Of a stretch of 64,000 bases of DNA, positions 46,952 to 58,290 are shown one piece after another. Position 1 is the stretch's first letter. Every line of letters begins with the position of its first letter. The stretch is from Mesotaenium endlicherianum (Eukaryota; Streptophyta; Zygnematophyceae; Zygnematales; Mesotaeniaceae), in contig WELA01007584.1 of assembly GCA_009602735.1 (NCBI GenBank), forward strand, positions 326,234 through 390,233, given 5' to 3'. The translations under genes were made by a program, and so were the position numbers. The notes below the pieces were generated by a model, which was given only the letters and a program-made list of their open reading frames with translations, ran no database searches and was not told the DNA's origin.

Positions 46952-49050
46952 TTTGTATTGTTGCTTTATCGCCTCTGGTACAGGAATATCATGACAAACT
47001 ATAGATCAGTGTCTCCTCATCCCTTCATATAAGCGCATATCAAGCTTGTATGGAACCCACCTTGTTATGGACTAATGCCATATTTTGCAGGGGGCTAAAA
47101 GCCCGGCAGCGGAAAGACTGCGACAATATCGCAAACCATCACGTCTTTGAACAAGCAAATTCTATGATTTTGGCTGGTGCCCACCTTCTCATGTGCTACA
47201 ATGTGGTATTGCAATGTGCTCGACCTGATTGGGCGTCTTGTCACATCATCTTCCTTTGTATGTGCAGCTTGGAAGCGACAAGAGACAATGGTTGAAGGCA
47301 CCTTCATGATCAACTTATTGATAGGCCACATTTCTCCATCGTGACGGGACGTCACACCTGCGGTAGAAGCTAGCGGTGACGTCGTTACGATGTGCTGTTT
47401 AAAGGCCATCTCATAATGACCTTGTGAGAATATGTTCATCTGCATCTTCTCGTCGAACCCCAGAGCCTTGCATGCATTGCTTGCATACGTTAAAAACCAA
47501 TTGTTGTAGTTTAGAACAATTCGTAAAATTTCACCCGTCCCGTTGCCTCACGCAATTCAATGGTCTCGTACCTCGACATATGCAATTTCAGTATGTATGG
47601 TAGTTTATTGTCGTCGGTAAGGCGCCCCTCACGTAACTCTTGTGAGGGGGAAATCAATAAGGGCCCTCGCTCGTGTGAGCGCTGGCCCGTACGCGTTCGA
47701 AATCGGAGATTTGCCACGCGAAAGCGTTCGTCGTGAACGCTTTCTCTGTGCGGCCCCAGCGCGGCCCGCCCTTTTGCGACCGCCATAAATTAGGGCTTGG
47801 CCATAACTTGTTCCTCTTCTCATTCGCTTAGGGAGTGCGTCCTTAGGGCGCTTTTTGTGAGCGGCCATGGCGAGGAGGAGCGAGGCGGAGCCTCGCCTGG
47901 GCCGCGAGGTAGCCCGCCATGGGGTCGTGGGAGATGGCGCTCTTCCTCGCTAGAAGGGTTCGTGGGTTGGAAAGGTCGGGAGCGCCTGCTGCTGGGCAGC
48001 CATGGCCGCTCGTCGTTGCAGGCGGCCGCCTGCCAGTTATGAGGGTGTTAGAGAGAGAGAGGGGTTAAGGGGGAGGAGGCATGGTGGAGGGAGGGAGGGA
48101 GGGAGGGAGGGAGGGTCGTTAGCGTCGACTTCGAGCGTCGACGGCGTTCGCGCTGTTTTGACGCCTTAATTTGTCGCGATCGTTCGGCGGGTTTGTGAGG
48201 GGACGATAACATTGAACGAGTATAGTATACACAACATACAGAGTGCACATGTTATATTATGTTATACAGGACTCTGTAGGCAGGCCAAAATTGGTCATCG
48301 ATCTCATACGAAGCAGAGTTGGAGCATGGGAGTTGCTGGGAATGGTCGCATGCAGCAGCGTGCAGGCAAGAGCTGGCCTGTGTAAGGTGTCAGCCCACGC
48401 CAGCAGAAAATCTCGACTCCATCCTGCAACTTCCTGCTTCTCGGTTGCCAAATATTTTCGTATCGACTTTGAGCATGCATGCTCCTCTTTTACCATTTCC
48501 GCCTGACCAGGTTCAAAAACTCTTAACCCACAATTCATGCAGTTACTACCTGGCAATTTCACTCGTGATATCGCTCCAGGAGTTGAGCACATTTTATGCA
48601 GCTCGTCATGCATATTCCCGGATCCAAAGTGGCAAAGGTGCTTGGTCGGGCATTATGTTTATGTGTGGGGCAGGTTCTGATGTTGTCTTCCTGCCTCCAA
48701 AGGGTCAAATATACCTGGGCTCAAAACATGCAGGTTTCTTGCGCATTCATTGTTATGTGCTCGACTGTTTGATGTTATTATGTTGAGCAGGTAAGTAATC
48801 TGTAACATGTCCTATAGCCACTAGTATGCTGTCCTTTCGTGCAGATGTGGACCTTCATTGGGTTGGATAAGTCTCATAGTCGTGACCCCCTGGGGAGGAG
48901 TTTCTCTGTTGCAGATGAAATTGAGTGCAATCAGGATCAAGGGTAGTAAACCTTAGAGAAAGCAGGTGAACTGTAGGCAATGGGCCCTGTGCAAGTTGTG
49001 CTGATAGAACCCGTGCAGTTCATATGCTAGACATAGATTGAAGAGCAAGC
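46952..49050. other. Upstream flank of copy A, GC-rich block and leader of the carrier gene
   Basis: 46952-47445 still shows homology to the upstream flank of copy B (56443-56830) and may contain a further 5' exon; it is unresolved. About 47600-48180 is a GC-rich block with overlapping frames on both strands (such as 47511-47786 and 47629-47868, minus) that match nothing I know. A frame at 48319-48786 (plus) shows no domain. 48200-49050 probably holds the promoter and leader of the carrier gene. Confidence 0.4.
48086..48115. repeat. (GGGA)n microsatellite
   Basis: About seven units of GGGA/GAGG within the GC-rich block. Confidence 0.9.
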
Positions 49051-52000
49051 ATGGAGTTTTGGCCTGAGTTTTTGGGGAAGGATGGCATCAAAGAGTTCGC
49101 AGCAGGGGGCTTGGGCGGCATGGCTGGTGTCATAGCAGGCTATCCCCTGGACACAGTTAGAATTCGCATACAACAGCCTCAAGTGGGAACCAGTGGAGGG
49201 CCGGCTAGTCCTTTCACATTGTTGAAGGAAATTGTGAAAAAAGAGGGCCCTTTTGCTCTCTACAAGGGGATGGCTTCCCCGCTAGCTACCGTTGCCTTTC
49301 AGGTTACAAGAACTTCCTTCACCCGTTTTTGAGAAAGTCATGCCTGGGCGTGTAATAGACTCAAGTCTGCCTCTCCAGAGTAGGTCTGTATGAGTTGCTT
49401 CCATATTGTTTTGTGTATGAAGGCCAGAATCTGACTTGCTTGTCAGATTTTATACTCCTGTGTGCATGAAAGGTCTTCATTTATTATTCATATAACGCGC
49501 TACCTGTCAGCTTGTGCTCCAGGAGTATCGAAGTTCATTCTTATGCTGCAGCCTGGAGTTATAATTACAGCACCTCTTAACTTTTGAGCTCTTGGGCATT
49601 TATGTACTTAGTGAACACTCAGACCATCTTCTAATCCATGACAAATAGATAGCTTTTAGACACAATAAATTTGTGCAGCTTGATGAGAGGTATAAGTCGT
49701 CCCTTGATAAGCAGACGAGCTTGACAGTGTCAGCTACGTGTGCATCACAAGCTTATACATGACACAAATATAGACCATCTCGCCCCCCCCCACACCCCCC
49801 CTCTCCCTCACCCCCCAAACCACCCCAATGCCACCAACTCAATCACTTCATGTTGTGCGAAGTTATCATCAAAATTCTCATATGACGGCATGGTGAGGAA
49901 TGGAGGGAAGGTAGAATGGAGAGAGGAAAGGGAGGAGGGGATTTACGTGCTCAGGAGTAGGGAGGTGGTAATGAAGAAAGACGCATCAGAGCCTCAGAGG
50001 TGGGGAGCCTCTTTGGGTGCAGAACGCCGTCACCTTCCACGCCTATGCTGCTCTCACGCGCAACCTCCAGCCGCTGCTGGATGGCCATCATCGACGGCCA
50101 CGCAACGATGCCGCGACCCCTCCTCCCACTTCCCCTGCTCCCCCGTCGTACCGCGTGGTGGCGCTGGCGGGCATGGGCGCCGGGGCCCTGCAGACTCTTA
50201 TCTTGACACCTGTCGACCTTGTGAAGATCCAGCTGCAGCTCCGGACCGGCAAGGTGGGGACCCCGAAGCTGAGGGGCAGTGTGAACGCGATCAGGTCCGG
50301 CGTGCAGGAGCTCAGGAGCAGTGTGAAAGGGGTCGCTTTTTCAAGAGCTGCCTCGTCCTTGGATGCAATGGGCGGGAAGCCAGGCACTGGCCAGGTCAGC
50401 AGCGCAACGCCAGCTGTCGCTGCTCGTGGGGCTGCTCAGCAAGCGCCAGCAGGCGCAGGCTCGGTGGGGACAGGTGGCGCTCTGGGGGGAGCGCAGGGCG
50501 GGCCGATACGAGTGGTGCGGGGAATACTGCAGAGGGAGGGCGTGAGAGGGCTGTACCGTGGCTTAGGTGTCACCGTGCTGCGCGACGCCCCCAGCCACGG
50601 CGTGTACTTTGCGACATACGAGTGGATGCGCGAGATGCTTCATCCCGGTAATGGACGGCAGCCCTTGACGCTCTCATCCCGTGTCCAGCTTGTGCTTGTG
50701 CTCCGCTTTCCTGTCAGATCTCTCTGAAGTCTGCCTGGTGTGAAGTTTGCCCGACCCTCAAGCTCTCCTCTCGCCTGTTACATGAGAGGGTTGTGCACCT
50801 ACAGCCTGAGGGCTGAAGCCTAGGGGCTGAACTCCAGAAGCCAAAAGTCTGACGTATAAACCCAACACTATAAATCTTGAAGCCTACTCCCTAACCGTCC
50901 TTGACTCTCTCAAAGGCTTACAATCTCATGTGCGTTCTGGATGGTCATTACCTCCAAGCTCTGGGGCCCGATTTTTAGCGTGCAAGTGCGAAGCAGGAGC
51001 TGAGTACCTGCAGCACGCAAAAGTCCTTTGACAGCGGACGTCCAGATGCCCCAAACAAGATTTGCAGGGGCGGGCAGGGGGGCAAGAGGGTAGTAGACTG
51101 GAGAGCTGCTTTTTGCTGCAGCCTGGAGGAAGTTGGTGCCATCTGGCCCTTTCTGCAGTCCTTGCTGACGTCTTTTACCTTACACCCTGAAGCTGACCGT
51201 CAAAACCCTAACTTCTGTCCACCATCCAAGACCCTGCACCCTTAATCGCCGGCCAAGGAGGCCCTGACGCCCGGGCCGGCTGCGTCATGCCAGGGTGCAG
51301 AGGCAGCGGGAACGAGGGCATGACCACCATGCTCGTCGCGGGGGGGACAGCTGGCGCCGCCAGCTGGCTGGGCTGCTACCCCATAGACGTGTGCAAGTCG
51401 CGGCTGCAGGCGCAGGGCGCCAGCGGGCGCTACTCCGGCCTCGCTGACTGCCTGCGGAAGAGCGTCCGCGAGGAGGGCCTGGGTGTACGTCCTAAAACCT
51501 TGTGCTCTAAAACCCCACGCTGGCTCTCATCGCGGGGAATCTCAAGCAGGCACACAGCTTCCTCCAGCCGGCCGACAAGGATCTGGGCGAGCAGCAGCAG
51601 TGGGCAGAAGGAAGACGCTTCTCCATGTGCTGGCGAGGCTGGCTCACGTCTTGTTCTTGCTGCTGCCGCTGGCCCTAGCACCCTGCTGCTCAAGTTCTGT
51701 GGATGCGCAAAGATTGTCACTCATGTGTGCGTGCGCCTGCGTGTGGGTGTGCGCGTGCGTATCTATGTATGTGTGCGTGTCCGTGTGTGTGTATGTATGC
51801 GTGTCTTTCTTTGTGTGTGTGTGTGTGTTGGGAGTGTGGAACTGTCATGCCACAGTTCTGCTGCGCTTGCCTTAATACCTGATTCCCCAAACTGAGAATT
51901 CAAAACCCTGCGGGCGTGCGAGCAGCCTGAAAGTGGGGAGCAAGCATCTCACACTGGACCATGGGGCCGGTTGTGTGGCCAGGGCACAGCGCAGGTTAGG

Positions 52001-52594
52001 TCTGGCAGGCCCGCTGCACGCGGGGAGCCGTCAGATGAAGACTAGCACAGCACAGCATGTGCCATGGCAGTGGGTTCTCGCTTTCGCGCTCGCCTGGCTG
52101 GCTGCACGGGGCCATAGCAATTCCTGTTCGCAAACAGGCTGTGGCTGGCAGGATGTAGTGCTGCTAGGCTGGCTCTGAACTCTAATCCCAGGGACTTTGT
52201 CCTCTTCTATAGCCTTGCGTTGGCCTGGCCGTGGGCAGTGCTTCTGGCGAGCGCAGCGTGGCAGAAGGAGGATGGATGGGGGTACCATCATGTAGTGCCA
52301 TGAGAGTGTGCTTCTTGCCGTCTGCTAGGTGCTGTTTTCTTGTGGCTGCATTGGCTCTAGAGCTCATAAAGCAAGGCCATTGACGAGGGCCACGACATGC
52401 TGCCACTGTATGAGCGTGCTTGCGTGTTTGTGTGTGTGTGTGTGTGGGAATTGATGCAGGTGCTTGTGAGAGGCCTGGGAACGACCATGGCGCGAGCGTT
52501 TATTGTGAACGCGGCTATCTTCACCGCTTACGAGATGACGCTGAGATCGATGCAGTCATCGCCGCCGCCGCCACCGCAACAATATGGCCTCTGA
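49051..52594 (+). CDS. BAC2: Mitochondrial carrier, BAC2-like basic amino acid transporter
   Basis: SLC25-family inner-membrane carrier closest, from memory, to Arabidopsis BAC2 (arginine/ornithine/citrulline transport). Four exons fit in phase: 49051-49302, 50023-50647, 51294-51484 and 52460-52594, giving 400 aa. The start MEFWPEFLGKDGIKEF matches BAC2. The three repeats carry the carrier signature: GYPLDTVRIRIQ, LTPVDLVKIQLQ and CYPIDVCKSRLQ, with the second halves EGPFALYKGM, EGVRGLYRGLGVTVLRDAP and VLVRGLGTTMARAF. The joint LHPG/CRGSG matches BAC2 across an intron. Residues about 162-241 form an unusual Ser/Ala/Gly-rich insert on the matrix side of repeat 2, which makes the protein about 100 residues longer than BAC2. 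Substrate is inferred from similarity only. Confidence 0.93.
51719..51830. repeat. TG-rich low-complexity tract
   Basis: Interrupted TG/CG dinucleotide run in the last intron of the carrier gene; a shorter TG run lies at about 52425-52447. Confidence 0.85.
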
Positions 52595-52640
52595 CTGAGA
52601 GTCTGGCTCAAGCCACCGGTCCGGTCAGGCCTACCCATAG

Positions 52641-53165
52641 GATCCACTTGCTCAAACATATCCTGCATCTCATGCAAAAAATGTTTTCTCTGCACTATCC
52701 TTCGTGCTGTATATATGCTAGTCAAAGATAATTTTGTTTCCTCGCCTTCTCTCACTTGGTTTAGGGAACGGGGCTAGCTGGGCGTGTATATAAAGGTATA
52801 CAGATTAATGTCCAAAGCTTGTGAGCTGCCTTGGTTTAACCATTAATTTGTTATTAATACATGTAGCTGTAATTAGTCGGCCTACGACGTTAGCATTCAC
52901 ATGAGGAACCAGAAAAGTGTAGTCTGCAAGTGTCTGATGGACTGTCGATAAGAACTAACAGTGTATGAGGGCATCTTCTATGTAAGAAGCTGTTGCAAAT
53001 TTTGCAAGCTCATTCTTCCTATATAAAATCCTTACCATGCTGCTAAGGTGTGGCCCCCTAGTAAGCAGCTCGCATGCTTCTCTGTAATGGCATCAATTGA
53101 TTGCATCTAGTATACCCTTTTTGGTAGTATAAATTGATCACTAGGAGCTTCATGATTTTACTCAT
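52641..53165. repeat. Direct segmental repeat, copy 1
   Basis: About 525 bp starting 47 bp after the carrier gene's stop, and so including its 3' flank. It matches 57343-58290 in the same orientation: CTTGCTCAAACATRTCCTGC, TCTCTGCACTATCCTTC, AGGGAACGGGGCTAG, GTGAGCTGC, TGTATGAGGGCATCTTCTAT and GATCACTAGGAGCTT occur in the same order. Identity is roughly 85-90% by eye. Confidence 0.9.
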
Positions 53166-53640
53166 ATGGACATTAAAGACATGACCTTCTCAATGGAATT
53201 CATTTGGGTGCATCTTGCACAATGTTGGGAGAACATGTTCAACACTTTGGAGCTGAACTATATTTTGTACGTAGATCAACTTTGCTATTGTACATCATCT
53301 TTCTTAGTTTATAGAGCTACAAGTCCATTCTGAACGTACACAACTATTAAAGATGTCTCACGAAGCACACCTATCATCCCTCAAAGGAGATACATTTCAG
53401 ATTTTCCAGGTGAATCGAAGTCGAAGTGGCATGTACAAGTTTGAATATTTGATTTTGTTCTTCTCAAGCTTGTGCTTCTAGATAACACTACTCTGTGAGT
53501 AACAGAGTTCCCATGAGACTTAAACCTTTAGAGTACAAACTGTACTACGTCACTCTTAAGCAAGTAGAGCAGGAGCTTCACTGCAGCACATACAAAGCGC
53601 ACCGTACCGGTATCGAGAAGATATGTCTCAAGCCTGGCCA

Positions 53641-56094
53641 TTACACAGTCTGCACGTCTGCGACCTTGCAGATCCTGTAGCTACAGTGATCCTGCACGCA
53701 GAAAAGTAATGTGAACCAAAGCACGCTGTGATACTTCAAAGGAAAGAAAGAAGTTGAAATTGAACCATTGCGTGCACACAGCCATGTGAATACTACCATT
53801 AATTTGTGAAACGGCAGGATACAAAGCAGGGACACGATGACATGACAAGAATATGATGACAAGCTTACTTTGGGGGCGCAAGCAGGAGTAGCAAAAGGTG
53901 TTACAACACTTGCGGCAGGTCATCATCTTGCATTTATCCACGTGCTCAATCAGGCTGTGACAACTTGGGCACATTCTTATCTGAGGCACCTTCTTCACCC
54001 CCAAAATCTCCTGAATTATCAAAAAGCAACGTCACTATAACAATGTTTGATACATCCGGAGGATTACAACCGAAAAGAACCATTAGAATCAATTCTTGAA
54101 ACTTTTTAGTGAATCGATCAATTACAATAGGTCAATATGCAATACAACAATCAGGTCCTTCAGGTCATACTAAGTTTTGGTCTTTCATGTGTCCCAGCTT
54201 GAACCAAAGTACATGATGACCAGAAAATGTTGTTCACGCACATGTATATGCGAACTGTTTACAATGCGAACTTTTCACAGGAGACACAGGCACATATGCA
54301 TGTCTACTACAGCCTATACCAATGTGCACCACTCTTCATATAGTTCTCAAGCATTGACGTGATTATAACCTGCAGAACAACCCATTTGCAGCACGCGCAC
54401 AAACATATACATACATTACTAGTGTGAGGCTCACCTTGGTGGGGGAGGATTGAAGAAGCTTCTCAAGGGACTCTCCACACTCTGGGTTACCACAGTCCTC
54501 ATCCTGATTGAAGGAGCCTCGCCAGGGTTTGAGACAGTACCAACAGAAGCTATGCTCGTTGAATCCAGTGGAGTTCCGCTTTGGATCACGACAGCAGTTA
54601 ATGCACACAATTCGCTTCTGATATGGGGGATCTCTCATCATGTAACTGTGACACTGTACCCCCTCAAAGGTCAGGCATTACACAAAGGGTTGCAGGTTTC
54701 AGTAGCCACTCAAGTGAGGTTCATGCTCTGTGCAGGTTATGTGTCTTCCCCGACTTGAGCACTAAAATGCTGCATGCTTTACACAAAAAGTCATGGAACG
54801 TTGAAACAGTCGACCCCATCAACATCACTTGCCACTTATTATCCTGTACATCCTCTCGCACATCACCAGAGCAACGTCCACCATCTGGTATGGTACAAAA
54901 CTCTCTGCCTCAACTGCAGAACTTTGAGAAACAGAAAGAGTTACACTCCATGCAACAGTGTTAACGTCAACTACTCATTTTCGAGTCATGCTTATGCAGT
55001 TAGCAAGCATTACAAGTCTCGTAAACATTACCTTTGGGCACACCTTGGCACCGAGGCTGTCAAATATAAATGATCCAGCTAAGTGCTCCTCAAAGAATGC
55101 ACACTCTTTAGTTGTCAACAGGGCCATCCTGCCAAGAAAAAATGTAGCAGGAGAATCTGAGATTACAGCCACAGATATCGTATGCATGCATTACAATACC
55201 TACACAAGCATTTGAAAGCAATCATTCAAAGTCTTGTCTTATCCAGTCAAGTATTTCGCTGCTTGCTTAACACCCATGCAGGCAAGAGATATTGGACGAT
55301 ACTATAAGAACAAAAGAATGGTCCCAACGATTACCTTCAAAATTCACTGTACGACCACTCTTTGTTGCAGCAGGTCGGAAGAGCCGTTGTCTCATCCATG
55401 TACAGCTGGGCAGGACCGGAAATATATTTCTCTCTTGATCCAGCAGAAACTTTCCATAATGGAAGAGTTTCTCAGGATCAACGGCATGACCACAAGACAT
55501 AAGACCCCGGAGGATGTCCGAATCATCGTCGCCTGTGAGGGCATCTGGAAGGCATGTGAAGATTATACCCTTCTCACATCCTGCATACTGCCTGGTTGTG
55601 GTGCCTCCTCCACGTAACCTACGCATTTATGAATGGCACAGTCAGCTTAACCAGTGGAGACTTGTTTCGTGTTACAACAAAGTTTTGGGGTGATAGATTG
55701 TTAATACACTCTGTCAGCAAATCTCAAGCTACTATTGGTAAACGAGTTGCCCTTTGGTCAGTGCTAGGGTGTAGAGTCTGTGAGGGCACCTTAGGAGCAC
55801 GAAGAGAGTGGAACAATCTTGTATGTCATAGTCTGACAAACGATTATGATCTTCAAGTTGCTTGCCGGCAAAGTTGATACGCTGCTCCACAGGTGCAATG
55901 TTTGTCCTGCTTTTCAATGCGTATTTGAAGGATAAAACAGACATGCGCAGTGAATGGATAAGTACAGTCATGGTCCCTTTGCCGCATCCCCGGTGAATGA
56001 ATATGTTGTATATGGGCAGCTTGCACCTCCTTTCATGACAAACAGTGCCCTCAAGACTTAAGGCTTCACAAGTGCTTACATCTACCTCCGTCAT
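53641..56094 (-). pseudogene. UBL-RBR E3 ubiquitin ligase gene, copy B (probably disrupted)
   Basis: Exons in order: UBL 55790-56094 (MTVLIHSLRMSVLSFKYALK, CSTLFVLLR); RING1 exon 55335-55618 (LRGGGTTTRQYAG, then LRGLMSCGHAVDPEKLFHYG, LLDQERNIF, CCNKEWSYSEF); 55032-55128 (MALLTTKECAFFEEHLAG, KVCPK); IBR about 54435-54665 (CINCCRDP, FCWYCLKPWRG, CGNPEC); RING2 53869-54010 (MCPSCHSLIEHVDKCK, TCRKCCNTFCYSC); last 53641-53691 (CSYRICKVADVQTV). Joining exons 1 and 2 restores a ubiquitin-like LLRLRGG tail. It keeps the RING1 CGHA motif and the IBR cysteines, but there is a frame change between LLDQERNIF and CCNKEW, a TGA before MALLT, and the RING2 exon is 1 nt longer than in copy A. Small RNA-supported isoforms cannot be excluded. 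Confidence 0.8.
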
Positions 56095-57342
56095 TATGAA
56101 GAAAAGTAGAGAGGAATTAACAGTGATGATATTCTATCTCTCAATCACACATTTGCCGGGGTAATGCAAAGCAGGCTGCTACATGGAAAAGTATCGACTA
56201 GAGGCAGCCTCAGCCATGTAGTATATCTTCTGTGCTTTAGTCAGAATTAACAATTTACTCAATCTACAAGAACTTTACATGCAAGCCACAGTCATACTCG
56301 ACAAAATCAACATGCACGGCATCGAACCGAAAGTAACTAAGGGGTAGCACAGCTTTGATGCCAGATGAGAATCTTCCTCGATCAGCGAACCTTGCATGTG
56401 CGATGAGGCAGACATTGAACATGAACCATGCGTACAAGCCATCTAAAGAGGAAGCGCCTGCATGAGACTCTGTTTGTCAAGAATGTCATATGCTGTATTT
56501 ACGCTTGCCAGCGCAATGACGTGAAAGCAGTGCAAGCCTCTCAAATCCTCGAACAAGCAGAAGAGCAGGCTTAAAATACCCACCTTGTCATTCGCTGTCA
56601 TAGCCAATCTGTGCAATGCGGTTGACATCATTGGGCGCCTTCTCATACCATTTCCTTAATAACTTCAATGTGCGGCTGGGAAGTGCTATGATATACCATA
56701 GTCGTCGTGCCTGCATGATATGCGAAATGTTCTTCAATACCACTCTCCGCGGAAAGTACGCAACCTTTCACGCCTTCATTTCATAAGCTGCCGTCTAGAG
56801 GCCATCTGGGAATTCCGCGTCACGCATCCAATTTGCATCTCTTGGAGGCGTCGTGCATGTTATTTCTTTTCTTAGATGGTAGAGTTCGTCCAAGTCTAGC
56901 CAAGCAGTTCTGAGTGGTTCAATCCAGTTCAATTAGGTTGAGTCTTCGCAGGACGGTCTCCTACTGCCTATAGTGCTGCTCACGCATGCTCACGCGCATT
57001 GGACAGGCTAAGGCCCAGTTTACAGTGGCCACAGGCACTCAATTGATCAACGCGAATTGCGGAATTGAAAATTACGAGATCGAAGCGACGAAGACAAAAT
57101 AGACGACCAAGTTTCAAACAGCTAAACAAAAAAGCGTTCTTTGCTCCATGTCACGACTTACAGCTCACTGGACGGTGCGGCATACGTGGCGGAAGTCACG
57201 GCGCCCTACAGTACGTATATTCAGCGTTTGACCTGGTTTGACTCATCAACCAAACCCTCTGACAAATTAAGCGTTGGACGCAAGTCCAACTCGGCACACG
57301 CGAGCTGTGACCACTTGCAAACCCTGTCAACCCTTACACAGC
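56095..57342. other. Upstream flank of UBL-RBR copy B
   Basis: A minus-strand frame at 56443-56646 (KVGILSLLFCLFEDL) aligns in position with the copy A flank (KVGTSQNHRICLFKD), so the two copies share upstream sequence that may be an old 5' exon. Frames here are short and interrupted. Nothing else is supported. Confidence 0.4.
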
Positions 57343-58290
57343 AATGTAGGATCTACTTGCTCAAACATGTCCTGCATCTTGTGCAAAGAATATTTTTTTC
57401 TCTGCACTATCCTTCTTGTTGTATATTTGCTAGTCAAAGATGATTTAGTTTCCTCGCCTTCTCTCACTTGGCTTAGGGAACGGGGCTAGGTGGGCGTGTA
57501 TATATAAAGGTATACAGGTTAGCTTTCAAAGCTTGTGAGCTGCGTTGGTTTAACCATTGATACATATAGCTGTAATTAGTCGGCGTACGACGTTAGCGTT
57601 CCCATGAGGAACCAAAAAAGTGTAGTCAGCAAGTGTCCGACGGACTATCGATAAGAACAATATGTGCCTTGCGTATTATGGCGAATGAATGGCAAATCAG
57701 CAATAATTGACTGCCTCATGTTCATACCCATTGTGCTACTCCTATCTGGTTAATAAATGAACTACTATGCTCTATCTAGGAACTCTGTGTATTAGTGTCT
57801 CAAACGACGTATTGCTGTTCGTGGAGTCAACGTGGTCGTTGACAATTCGTGTACGGGTGGGCGGGAGGCTTGCAGTGCTAATACTGCTTATCGATGCCTG
57901 TGCGATGAAGAGTGGAGTGCGGTACTGCGCCTGATATAGGCGCCGTTACAGCTGCCTTGCGGCAGCTACATGCAACTGATTGGCTGCAACTACTTCGTGT
58001 ACGGAAGTGCATGTGCCACGTTTGCGCGTATCTCTATCAAAACATATTTTGAATATGTTCATATACAAAATATTCTTTGTGTATGAGGGCATCTTCTATG
58101 TATTAAGCCATAGCAAATAAGGCAAGCTCATTTTTCCTGTATGCAATCCTTACCATGCCGCTAACAGAGGTTGTTATTCATGGCCCCATCGTAAGCAGCT
58201 AGCATGCTTCTCTATATGAATTAATGGCATCATTTAATTGCCTCTATTATACCCTTTTCGGTACTACATGGATCACTAGGAGCTTTATGA
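57343..58290. repeat. Direct segmental repeat, copy 2, with a ~420-bp insertion
   Basis: Matches 52641-53165 in the same orientation. About 57660-58078 has no counterpart in copy 1; it sits exactly between the shared blocks GATAAGAAC and TGTATGAGGGCATC. The extra piece contains no frame I recognise, and ends in a short AT-rich palindrome-like stretch (TTTTGAATATGTTCATATACAAAA). Confidence 0.85.

Noticed and set aside
43125-55128. Selenocysteine as an explanation for the shared TGA in the UBL-RBR copies
   Set aside because: No SECIS-like hairpin was noticed, the position is not a Cys in the family, and other disruptions in both copies point to decay.
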